Shown here piece by piece: positions 55,258 to 63,334 of a DNA stretch of 64,000 bases. The notes under the pieces were generated by a model, which worked only from the letters and a program-made list of their open reading frames with translations, was not told where the DNA came from and did no database searches. The position numbers were made by a program, and so were the translations under genes. Origin of the DNA: Flavisphingopyxis sp963800335 (lineage in GTDB: Bacteria > Pseudomonadota > Alphaproteobacteria > Sphingomonadales > Sphingomonadaceae); NCBI GenBank assembly GCA_963800335.1, contig CAWDAN010000007.1, positions 372,001 to 436,000 on the forward strand, in the 5' to 3' direction. Position 1 is the first letter of the stretch. Every line of letters begins with the position of its first letter.

Positions 55258-56430
55258 TCAGGACAGGCGCGATTTGAAATCGTCATAGCCGAAACTGCGG
55301 ATTTGCGCGAGTTCGTCGGTCTCGCTGTCCCACAGCCAGATGTCGGGCAAGGGCACGCCGTTGAAGGTGTTGGTCTTGACCATCGAATAATGCGCCTGGT
55401 CGAGGAAAGCGAAGCGCCGCCCGATCTCCGGTACGCCGCCGAAGCGGTAATCGCCGATAACGTCGCCCGCAAGGCACGACGGCCCGCCGATCCGCGTCGC
55501 GACGCCGCCATCCTCCTCGCCGAGCATCGCCGGGCGATAGGGTGCCTCGATGACGTCGGGCATGTGGCACGTCGCGCTGATGTCGGCGATCGCCACGGGG
55601 CCGTCATTGTCGTGCACGTCGAGGACTTCGCCGACCAATATGCCTGCGTCGAGCGCGACCGCTTCGCCGGGCTCGATATATATCTGGCAGCCTGTTTCCT
55701 CGGCCATTTCGGCGAGGAATTCGACCAGAGCCTCGCGATCGTAATCGGCGCGCGTGATGTGGTGGCCGCCGCCGACGTTGATCCAGTCGAGATGATCGAA
55801 ATAAGGTTCAAGCTCGTCCTTCACGTGCTCCCAGGTTTCCATCAGCGGCTCGAATCCCTGTTCGCACAGGTTGTGGAAATGGATGCCGCGGACCATCTCG
55901 ACATGCTCGTCGGTCAGCTGCGAGATCGGGAAGCCGAGCCGCGATCCGGGCGCGCTGGGATCGTAGCGCGGGACCTCGCCGAGCGGGATCTCGGGGTTGA
56001 TCCTGAGGCCCAGATCGAAATCCTCCCCGCCCGACTTCATCCGCTCGACGATCGGCAAGAGGCGTTCGAGCTGGTCGGGGGAATTGAAGATGACGTGATC
56101 GCTGACCGCGCAGATCACCGGCAGGTCCTCGATCTTATAGGCAGGGCTATAGGTCGCGACCTCGCCATCGTAATATTCGCGCCCCAACAGCGCCTCGTTG
56201 AGGCCAGAGGCGCAGACGCCGTCGAGATACTGGCCGATCGTGTCGGCGAGCGACCACATCGAAAATGCCTTGAGCGCCGACAGCACCTTGGCCCCCGATC
56301 GGTCGCCGATATCGCGCAGCACCGCGCAATTGGCGCGGATCTTCGCGGCATCGACGACGAACGACGGCGATGGGACGCGGCTAAGGTCGAATTGGGTAAA
56401 GGCGCCCGGGTCGCCGGCCTTGGTTTCCAT
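55258..56430 (-). CDS. nspC: carboxynorspermidine/carboxyspermidine decarboxylase
   Basis: Decarboxylates carboxyspermidine (or carboxynorspermidine), the last step of the aspartate-semialdehyde route to spermidine. PLP enzyme of 390 residues: Lys54 in SALKAFSMWSLADT, GIHFHNLCEQG, INVGGGHHITRADYD, IYIEPGEAVALDAG and the C-terminal GPSCLAGDVIGDY with the catalytic Cys. ATG 56430. It follows the dehydrogenase gene by 26 bp in the same direction. Confidence 0.92.
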   Translation of the reverse strand: METKAGDPGAFTQFDLSRVPSPSFVVDAAKIRANCAVLRDIGDRSGAKVLSALKAFSMWSLADTIGQYLDGVCASGLNEALLGREYYDGEVATYSPAYKIEDLPVICAVSDHVIFNSPDQLERLLPIVERMKSGGEDFDLGLRINPEIPLGEVPRYDPSAPGSRLGFPISQLTDEHVEMVRGIHFHNLCEQGFEPLMETWEHVKDELEPYFDHLDWINVGGGHHITRADYDREALVEFLAEMAEETGCQIYIEPGEAVALDAGILVGEVLDVHDNDGPVAIADISATCHMPDVIEAPYRPAMLGEEDGGVATRIGGPSCLAGDVIGDYRFGGVPEIGRRFAFLDQAHYSMVKTNTFNGVPLPDIWLWDSETDELAQIRSFGYDDFKSRLS

Positions 56431-56456
56431 GTCCCTCTCGTCCTTGCTTGCCGGGA

Positions 56457-57662
56457 TCAGAACGCCAGCGGTCCGTCCAATTGCTTCACCTGCCACGGCA
56501 GGCCCTGCTCGTTCAGCATATCCATGAAAGGATCGGGGTCGAACTCTTCCATGTTGAACACGCCGTCCCCGGCCCATTTGCCGGTCAACAACATCGCCGC
56601 GCCGATCATCGCGGGGACACCGGTGGTGTAGCTGACCGCCTGGTTGCCCGTCTCTGCATAGGCGTCCTCGTGATCGCAGACGTTCCAGATATAGACCGTC
56701 TTGGGCTTGCCGTCCTTCATGCCGGTGGCGATGACGCCGATATTGGTCTTGCCCTTGGTCGTCTCGCCAAGGCTCGACGGCTCGGGCAGCACGGCCTTGA
56801 GGAACTGCAGCGGCACGATCTCGCGGCCCTCGTACATCACCGGGTCGATCCGCGTCATACCGACGTTCTGGAGCACCTCGAGATGGGTGAGGTACGCATC
56901 GCCGAAGGTCATCCAGAAGCGTGCGCGCTTGAGGCCGGGGATATGCTTGGCGAGGCTTTCGAGCTCCTCATGGTACATCAAATACATGTTCTTTTCGCCG
57001 ACCTCGGCGAAATCGAAGCGCTGCTTGGTCGATAGAGCGGGCGTTTCGATCCACTCGCCGTTCTCGTAATGGCGCGCGGGCGCGGTCACTTCGCGGATGT
57101 TGATCTCGGGATTGAAATTGGTCGCGAAATGCTGGCCGTGGTCGCCACCGTTGCAATCGAGGATGTCGATCGTCTCGATCGAATCGAGATGGTGCTTGGC
57201 GAGATAGGTCGAAAATACGCTGGTTACGCCTGGATCGAAGCCCGAACCGAGCAACGCGGTCAGCGCCGCCGCCTTGAAGCGGTCGTGATACGCCCATTGC
57301 CAGTGATATTCGAACTTCGCCTGGTCGCGCGGCTCGTAATTGGCGGTGTCGAGATAATCGACCCCCGTCTCGAGGCACGCGTCCATGATGTTGAGGTCCT
57401 GGTACGGCAGCGCGAGGTTGACGACGAGATCAGGACCGACCTCGCGGATCAGCGCGATCGTCGCGGGGACGTCGTCGGCGTCGATCTCGGCCGTCGCAAT
57501 CGTCACGCCGGTGCGCGCCTTGACCGATTCGGCGATCGCGTCGCACTTGAAACGACGACGGCTCGCCAGCGTGATCTCTTCGAAAATCTCCGCGTTCATC
57601 GCCATCTTGTGGACCGCGACCGATCCGACGCCGCCAGCGCCAATCACCAAAACCTTGCCCAA
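56457..57662 (-). CDS. carboxyspermidine/carboxynorspermidine dehydrogenase (saccharopine dehydrogenase-like)
   Basis: Reductive condensation of putrescine with aspartate semialdehyde. Rossmann motif VLVIGAGGVGSVAVHKMA at the N-terminus, LGSGFDPGVTSVFSTYLAKH, DCNGGDHGQHFATNFNPEIN and AVSYTTGVPAMIGAAMLL. 401 residues. Start is TTG 57662 with AGGAGG 4 bases upstream; no ATG is available in frame before the Rossmann strand. Lysine-pathway saccharopine dehydrogenase is the alternative, but the adjacent nspC decides for polyamines. Confidence 0.9.
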   Translation of the reverse strand: MGKVLVIGAGGVGSVAVHKMAMNAEIFEEITLASRRRFKCDAIAESVKARTGVTIATAEIDADDVPATIALIREVGPDLVVNLALPYQDLNIMDACLETGVDYLDTANYEPRDQAKFEYHWQWAYHDRFKAAALTALLGSGFDPGVTSVFSTYLAKHHLDSIETIDILDCNGGDHGQHFATNFNPEINIREVTAPARHYENGEWIETPALSTKQRFDFAEVGEKNMYLMYHEELESLAKHIPGLKRARFWMTFGDAYLTHLEVLQNVGMTRIDPVMYEGREIVPLQFLKAVLPEPSSLGETTKGKTNIGVIATGMKDGKPKTVYIWNVCDHEDAYAETGNQAVSYTTGVPAMIGAAMLLTGKWAGDGVFNMEEFDPDPFMDMLNEQGLPWQVKQLDGPLAF

Positions 57663-57708
57663 ATCTGCCTCCTGTTCAATGCTTCGTCGCCGCCTATAGG
57701 GGGACGTG

Positions 57709-58704
57709 ATGACAGAACAAAGCCCAGCCGATCTTGTTTCCCCGCTTCGCACGCCATCACGCGCCGGTGTCGAGCGCGCCGCCGCCAAGATCGCGGCGAT
57801 CCTGCCGCCCACGCCGTTGCTGCCGCTCACTATCGATGGCGTCACGATCTGGTGCAAGGCCGAGGGGCTGCAACCGATCGGCGCGTTCAAGATTCGCGGT
57901 GCCTGGCACCGGCTGACCGATCTGTCCGATACCGAGCGCGCGCGCGGCGTCGTCGCCTTTTCGAGCGGCAACCATGCGCAGGGCGTCGCCTGGGCGGCGC
58001 GACGGCTAGGCATCGCCGCGACGATCGTGATGCCCGCCGACGCCCCGCAGGCGAAGATGCAGGCGACCCGAAATCTCGGCGCGCGTGTCGTGACCTACGA
58101 CCGCCGCAGCGAATCGCGTGAGGAAATCGCCGCATCGCTGGCAACCGAAAGCGGCGCGACCGTCGTGCCGAGTTTCGACGATCCTTGGGTTGTCGAAGGA
58201 CAGGGGAGTCTCGGCATCGAAGCGGCAGCACAACTCTCCGCACAGGCCGATGGCGCGACCTTTGATCATGTCATCGCCTGTTGCGGCGGCGGCGGGCTGG
58301 CGAGCGGAAACGCGCTCGCGCTGCCTGGTGCCGCGGTTACGATCGTCGAACCCGATGGCTGGGACGACATGGGCATTTCGCTGCGAGGTGGCACGATCGT
58401 TCCCGTCGCGGTCGATGCACCCGATACCCTGTGCGACGCGCTGCAGACGCCGCGCGTTTCGCCGCTGACCTTCGACATCCTGCGCGCGCGCCACGCACAG
58501 GCGGTATCGGTCAGCGATGCCGAGGCTCAGGCGGCGATGCGGCTTGCGTTCGAGCGGCTGCAGCTGGTCCTCGAACCCGGTGGCGCGGTCGCTCTCGCTG
58601 CGGCGATGACGAACAAGGCCGCACCAGGCCGCCACACGCTCGTCACGCTTTCGGGCGGCAATGTCGATCGGCTCGTCTTTCGTGCGGCCCTATCCGACCG
58701 ATAG
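57709..58704 (+). CDS. threonine/serine dehydratase-like PLP enzyme
   Basis: A fold type II PLP enzyme of 331 residues. PLP Lys in PIGAFKIRGAWHRL, the SSGNHAQGVAWAARRLG substrate loop, phosphate-binding CCGGGGLASG and C-terminal TLSGGNVDR. No ACT regulatory domain, so it is of the catabolic or serine-racemase-like class. Deamination of threonine or serine is likely. ATG 57709 (GTG 57706 also possible). Divergent from the polyamine cluster. Confidence 0.88.
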   Translation: MTEQSPADLVSPLRTPSRAGVERAAAKIAAILPPTPLLPLTIDGVTIWCKAEGLQPIGAFKIRGAWHRLTDLSDTERARGVVAFSSGNHAQGVAWAARRLGIAATIVMPADAPQAKMQATRNLGARVVTYDRRSESREEIAASLATESGATVVPSFDDPWVVEGQGSLGIEAAAQLSAQADGATFDHVIACCGGGGLASGNALALPGAAVTIVEPDGWDDMGISLRGGTIVPVAVDAPDTLCDALQTPRVSPLTFDILRARHAQAVSVSDAEAQAAMRLAFERLQLVLEPGGAVALAAAMTNKAAPGRHTLVTLSGGNVDRLVFRAALSDR

Positions 58705-58739
58705 GTGCAACCCGGTCGTCAACTGTGCGTTGAATGCGC

Positions 58740-59231
58740 ATGAAAACATTAGCCTTTGCCGTAGTGCTTCCGCTCGTCACCACGCTCGCCGCGTGCGACT
58801 CATCCCCTTCGGCCAACCAGGCCGACGCCGCGTCCGACCCCATGACGTCAAACGATACCGTACCAATGTCCGCCGAACCTGCGAAAAATGATCCGACTAT
58901 CACCCCGACTGCGACGAACGAGGCAGATGCGCCGCCGGCCAATGCGACGCACCGCTTTGCCAGTTGGGCGGGGAAATGGACCGGCGTCGAAGGCATGTAC
59001 CTCGTCATCTCGCCGACCACCGCCGAACGCTACAGCCTCGAAATGCAGTACGACCTCGATCACAAGGTAACGGTCGAGGGCCGCGATTCAGAGCATGGGA
59101 TAAAATTCACCCGGGACGGCGAAACGCTGTCGCTGTACCGCGCGTCGGGCAACGAAACCGGGCTCAAATATCTCGCGGGTAAAATGCAGTGCCTCATGGT
59201 CAAGAATGGCGAGGGTTACTGCCGCGATTGA
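58740..59231 (+). CDS. putative lipoprotein, uncharacterised
   Basis: A 163-residue exported protein (ATG 58740; ATG 58734 is also in frame). The signal peptide AFAVVLPLVTTLAACDSS ends in a lipobox Cys. A Thr/Pro/Asp-rich spacer follows (about 22-65), then a small beta domain with SWAGKWTGVEGMYLVIS and LKYLAGKMQCLMVKNGEGYC, where two Cys could bond. Family not recognised; it resembles small Sphingomonas lipoproteins of unknown role. Convergent with hemA, 9 bp apart. Confidence 0.7.
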   Translation: MKTLAFAVVLPLVTTLAACDSSPSANQADAASDPMTSNDTVPMSAEPAKNDPTITPTATNEADAPPANATHRFASWAGKWTGVEGMYLVISPTTAERYSLEMQYDLDHKVTVEGRDSEHGIKFTRDGETLSLYRASGNETGLKYLAGKMQCLMVKNGEGYCRD

Positions 59232-59240
59232 TCGAAGCGG

Positions 59241-60455
59241 TCAGGCAGCCAGCCGCAGCTCCTCGCGCGTCCAGATTTCGACCAGAGCGCCCACCAGTGC
59301 GCGGATCATCGCCTCGTCATGCGTCGGTCCGGGGGTGAATCGCAGCCGCTCGGTCCCGCGCGGGACGGTCGGGAAATTGATCGGCTGAACGTACATGCCG
59401 TATTCGGCCAGCAGGATGTCGCTGATCTTCTTCGTCTTGACCGGATCGCCGACCATCAACGGGACGATGTGCGTCGTCGATGGCATGACCGGCAGGCCCG
59501 CCTCGGCGAACAGCGCCTTGAGCATGGCGGCGTTGGCTTGCTGCGCGTCGCGTTCGGCGCTCGATGCCTTGAGATGCCGGACCGAAGCGAGGACGCCCGC
59601 GACCAGCACCGGCGAAAGGCTGGTGGTGAAGATGAAGCCCGGCGCATAGCTGCGGATGACATCGATGATCATCGTGTCGGTCGTGATATAGCCGCCCATC
59701 ACGCCGAACGCCTTGCCCAGCGTTCCCTCGATGATCGTCACCCGTTCGGCCAGGCCGTCGCGTTCGGTGATGCCGCCGCCGCGCGGACCGTACATGCCGA
59801 CCGCATGGACTTCGTCGCAATAGGTCAGCGCGTTGTACTTGTCGGCCAGGTCGCAGATGTCCGCGATCGGGGCGATGTCGCCGTCCATCGAATAGACGCT
59901 TTCGAACGCCACCAGCTTGGGCGCTTCGGGATCGTCGGCGGCGAGCAGCTCTTCGAGATGCGCCATGTCGTTGTGGCGATAGACGCGTTTCTCGCAACCG
60001 GCATTGCGGATGCCCGCGATCATCGAGGCGTGGTTGAGCTCGTCCGAATAGACGATGCAGCCGGGCAGGATCTTGGCCAGCGTCGATAGCGTCGCGTCGT
60101 TCGAGACATAGCCCGAGGTGAACAGGAGCGCGCCCTGCTTGCCATGGAGGTCGGCGAGCTCGGCCTCGAGATCGACATGATAATGCGTGTTGCCGCCGAT
60201 GTTGCGCGTGCCGCCCGATCCCGCGCCGACGTCGTGCAGCGCCTCTTCCATCGCCGCGGTGACCTTGGGGTGCTGGCCCATCGAGAGATAGTCGTTCGAG
60301 CACCACACGGTGATCGGCTTGGGGCCGTTATGGCCGCCGAAACAGCGCGCATTGGGATAGGCACCTTTGTTTCGGAGGATGTCGATAAACACCCGATACC
60401 GCCCTTCGGCATGGAGCCGGTCGATCGCCTTGGTGAAAACATCCGCGTAATTCAT
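59241..60455 (-). CDS. hemA: 5-aminolevulinate synthase
   Basis: Condenses glycine and succinyl-CoA, the C4 (Shemin) entry to heme typical of alphaproteobacteria. 404 residues: NDYLSMGQHPKVTAAMEEAL, SGGTRNIGGNTHYHVDLE, YCDEVHAVGMYGPRGGG and the PLP Lys in IIEGTLGKAFGVMGGYI. ATG 60455 (MNYADVFTKAIDRLHAEGRY). It is 58 bp downstream of murI on the same strand. Confidence 0.96.
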   Translation of the reverse strand: MNYADVFTKAIDRLHAEGRYRVFIDILRNKGAYPNARCFGGHNGPKPITVWCSNDYLSMGQHPKVTAAMEEALHDVGAGSGGTRNIGGNTHYHVDLEAELADLHGKQGALLFTSGYVSNDATLSTLAKILPGCIVYSDELNHASMIAGIRNAGCEKRVYRHNDMAHLEELLAADDPEAPKLVAFESVYSMDGDIAPIADICDLADKYNALTYCDEVHAVGMYGPRGGGITERDGLAERVTIIEGTLGKAFGVMGGYITTDTMIIDVIRSYAPGFIFTTSLSPVLVAGVLASVRHLKASSAERDAQQANAAMLKALFAEAGLPVMPSTTHIVPLMVGDPVKTKKISDILLAEYGMYVQPINFPTVPRGTERLRFTPGPTHDEAMIRALVGALVEIWTREELRLAA

Positions 60456-60513
60456 GGGTCCGCCTATGCAACTCTATGGTCCGGTGCTGGCTGCGCCATA
60501 AGGCGCAAGGGCG

Positions 60514-61371
60514 TCAATTTCCAGTGATAACCGTTCGCAACTGGCGCGCCAATTCGGTCACAACAATTGCGGGCGCACCAAGCCCGTAGGTCGCAAGCGC
60601 GTCAGTATAGCGCCGCTCGGCTTCGTCGAGTCGGGTGAACACCGCGCGGCCTTCGCTGGCAGCGGCGGGCCAGTCCTGGTCGCGCGTCAGATAGGCGACG
60701 CGCCGCGCGATTCCCTCGCCGCCGTCGATGAAGTGCATGTCGCGTCCAACCGCGGCGCGAAGTTCGTCGATTACGAGCGGGAAATGCGTGCACGACAGCA
60801 CCACCACATCCATGACGTCACCGCCCGATTGCTCGGTCAGTCCGGCCATGGCGTCGGCAAAAATTGCAGTGTCGGGGGTCTCGCCGCGCAGTTTTGCCTC
60901 GGCGGCCAGGACAAGGTCAGCGCTGCCATGGCGCAGGATCGTCGCATCGGCGGCGAAATCGCGCGCCAGCCGCTCGACATAGGGCTGACGCACCGTCGCC
61001 TCGGTGCCGAGCACGCCGATGACGCGGCTTTGCGACAGCGCGGCGGCGGGCTTGATCGCGGGCACCGTGCCGACGACGGGAATATCGAGCGCAGCGCGGA
61101 CATGGTCGAGCGCGATCGTCGAGGCGGTGTTGCACGCGATCACCGCAATCCGCGGACGGAAGCGCTCGACCAGCCGCCCGAGCAGCGCAGGGACGCGCGC
61201 CGCGATCTCCGCTTCGCTCTTGGTGCCATAGGGCATCGCGGCATAATCGGCGGCATAGACGATCGGCGCGAGCGGCAGCAGGGCGCGGATCGGACCGAGC
61301 ACCGACAGGCCGCCAATGCCCGAATCGAACATCAGGATCGGCGCGTCTGGGGAGTGGATTGAAGCGGTCAT
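60514..61371 (-). CDS. murI: glutamate racemase
   Basis: Supplies D-glutamate for peptidoglycan. FDSGIGGLSVLGPI, the first catalytic Cys in VIACNTASTIALDHV and the second in VVLSCTHFPLVIDEL are present, with the VGTVPAIKPAA segment between. 285 residues. ATG 61371. Divergent from plsY across a 125-bp gap. A hairpin TGCGCC-ATAA-GGCGCA (60492-60507) lies just after its stop. Confidence 0.94.
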   Translation of the reverse strand: MTASIHSPDAPILMFDSGIGGLSVLGPIRALLPLAPIVYAADYAAMPYGTKSEAEIAARVPALLGRLVERFRPRIAVIACNTASTIALDHVRAALDIPVVGTVPAIKPAAALSQSRVIGVLGTEATVRQPYVERLARDFAADATILRHGSADLVLAAEAKLRGETPDTAIFADAMAGLTEQSGGDVMDVVVLSCTHFPLVIDELRAAVGRDMHFIDGGEGIARRVAYLTRDQDWPAAASEGRAVFTRLDEAERRYTDALATYGLGAPAIVVTELARQLRTVITGN

Positions 61372-61496
61372 GTCGCGAGCGTGGTAGCGGGACGAGGCTC
61401 TTGGTCAAAGCGCGATTTGCCGCAGCGCATTGAGCGGGTGTAGGAATACGGCTGGCGCAATGACCGGCAACGGGCGACTCGGGGAAACTGCAAACG

Positions 61497-62115
61497 ATGG
61501 CGACGACCAACCTGCTCTGGGAAACCCCCGCGGCGATGCTGCTGATGGGCTATCTGCTCGGCTCGTTGCCCTTTGGCGTGATCCTCACGCGGCTGAGCGG
61601 CGCGGGCGACCTGCGCACGATCGGGTCGGGCAATATCGGCGCGACCAACGTGCTGCGCACCGGGCGCAAGGGCCTGGCCGCGCTGACCTTGCTGTTCGAC
61701 CTGCTCAAGGGCGCGGCGGCGGTATGGATCGCGCACGCGGTCTCGCCCAATGATGTGCTGCTGGCGGCGGTGGGGGCTTTTGTCGGGCATCTTTATCCGA
61801 TCTGGCTGAGGTTTCGCGGCGGCAAGGGGGTCGCGACGCTGGCGGGCATCTGGCTGGCGCTCGCCTGGCCGGTCGGGCTCGTCTACGCCGTAACCTGGCT
61901 CGTCATTCTCGCGATCACGCGGCTCAGCTCGCTCGCCGGGATGCTCGCGGCGATCGCCGGCCCGTTCGCGGCGGCGATCGTCGATCGCTGGGAGCTCGTC
62001 CCGGTCGGCATTGCCTTCGCGCTGATGGTGCTGTGGAAGCACCGCAGCAATATCGGCCGCCTGCATGCGCGGCGAAGAGCCGAAGATCGGCGGGAACAAG
62101 GCCAGCGCCGCCTGA
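61497..62115 (+). CDS. plsY: glycerol-3-phosphate acyltransferase PlsY, one frameshift
   Basis: Membrane acyltransferase that moves acyl groups from acyl-phosphate to glycerol-3-phosphate. GYLLGSLPFGVILTRL, TIGSGNIGATNVLRTG and FRGGKGVATLAG are the three conserved loops, with five hydrophobic helices. Near 62067 one extra base breaks the frame; without it RSNIGRLMRGEEPKIGG ends at TGA 62113-62115, giving 205 residues. The insertion makes plsY appear fused to dprA, whose ATG overlaps this stop (TGATG). Confidence 0.92.
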
Positions 62116-63233
62116 TGGCCGACGGCGCGACCCGCAACGACGATGCGGTCGATCGCCTCAGGCTCATCCGGTCGGCCAATATCGGGCCGGTGACCTATCG
62201 CCAGCTGCTCGCGCGCTTCGGCAGCGCCCGCGCCGCGCTCGACGCATTGCCCGATCTGGCCGCACGCGGCGGGGGCAGGGCGCCGCGGCTCGCGAGGCTT
62301 GCCGATATCGAGCGCGAAATGACGCAGGTTCGCGCCGCTGGTGCGCGCTACCTGTTCCTCGGCGAGCGCAATTATCCCGCCGCACTCGCGCAGATCGACA
62401 ACGCCCCGCCGGCCTTGACGCTGCGCGGCGACACCGGCTTGCTCGCCCGTCCGATGATCGCGATGGTCGGCGCGCGCAATGCATCGGCGGCGGCGTGTCG
62501 CTTCGCGCGCGAGCTTGCCGGAGCGCTCGCCGCAACCGGCACGGTCGTCGTCAGCGGGCTCGCGCGCGGGATCGATACCGCCGCGCATGTCGGGGCGATC
62601 GGCGGCAGCGACGGGGCGGGCGGCACGATCGGGGTCATCGCGAGCGGCATCGACATCGCCTATCCGCCCGACAACGCCGACCTGCAGGAACGTATCGCCG
62701 ACGAACAGCTGTTGCTCGCCGAACAGCCGCCAGGAACCGAGCCGCTCGCGCGCCACTTCCCGTTTCGCAACCGGATCATCGCCGGCCTCGCCGCGGGCAC
62801 CGTCGTCATCGAGGCGGCGCCGCGTTCGGGATCGCTGATCACCGCGCGGCTGGCGGGCGAATTCGGCCGCGAGGTGATGGCGGTACCCGGATCGCCGCTC
62901 GATCCGCGCGCGCAGGGGTGCAACGCGCTGATCCGCGACGGCGCAACGCTGGTCCAGTCGGCCGATGACGTCATGGAGAGCATCGGCCCGATCGACCCGC
63001 GCGCCGCCCGCTCGCCGAGCGACGCCTATGGCCCGGAGCCCGTGTCGCCCGATGCGTCCGATGCGGAGCGCGGCGCGATCACCGGCTTGCTCAGCCCGAC
63101 CCCCGTCGCGGTCGACGAACTGATCCGCCAGTCGGGCCGCGCGCCTGCCACCGTCCAGACCGTCCTGCTCGAACTCGAACTCGCCGGGCGGCTCGAACGC
63201 CATGCCGGCGGACGGGTGAGCCTGTCGGCCTAG
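62115..63233 (+). CDS. dprA: DNA processing protein DprA
   Basis: Loads RecA on incoming single-stranded DNA in transformation. 372 residues: a helical N-domain (LRLIRSANIGPVTYRQLLAR), then the Rossmann-like Rf fold with AMVGARNASAAACRFARELA, VVSGLARGIDTAAH and FPFRNRIIAGLAAGTVVIEA, and a C-terminal winged helix (VDELIRQSGRAPATVQTVLL). ATG 62115 overlaps the plsY stop. With comEC it supports natural competence capacity. Confidence 0.94.
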   Translation: MADGATRNDDAVDRLRLIRSANIGPVTYRQLLARFGSARAALDALPDLAARGGGRAPRLARLADIEREMTQVRAAGARYLFLGERNYPAALAQIDNAPPALTLRGDTGLLARPMIAMVGARNASAAACRFARELAGALAATGTVVVSGLARGIDTAAHVGAIGGSDGAGGTIGVIASGIDIAYPPDNADLQERIADEQLLLAEQPPGTEPLARHFPFRNRIIAGLAAGTVVIEAAPRSGSLITARLAGEFGREVMAVPGSPLDPRAQGCNALIRDGATLVQSADDVMESIGPIDPRAARSPSDAYGPEPVSPDASDAERGAITGLLSPTPVAVDELIRQSGRAPATVQTVLLELELAGRLERHAGGRVSLSA

Positions 63234-63334
63234 GCGTGCATTCGCGCCTATTGACGCAGCACCATTTGCGACACCATCCTCGCGCGTATACGTGAGGCCG
63301 CAGTCTGCGGCGCCTGGAAAGTACAGAAAACCCT

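Noticed and set aside
56457..57662. Lysine-pathway saccharopine dehydrogenase
   Set aside because: The fold is shared, but the adjacent nspC-like decarboxylase and ornithine decarboxylase-like gene point to carboxyspermidine synthesis.
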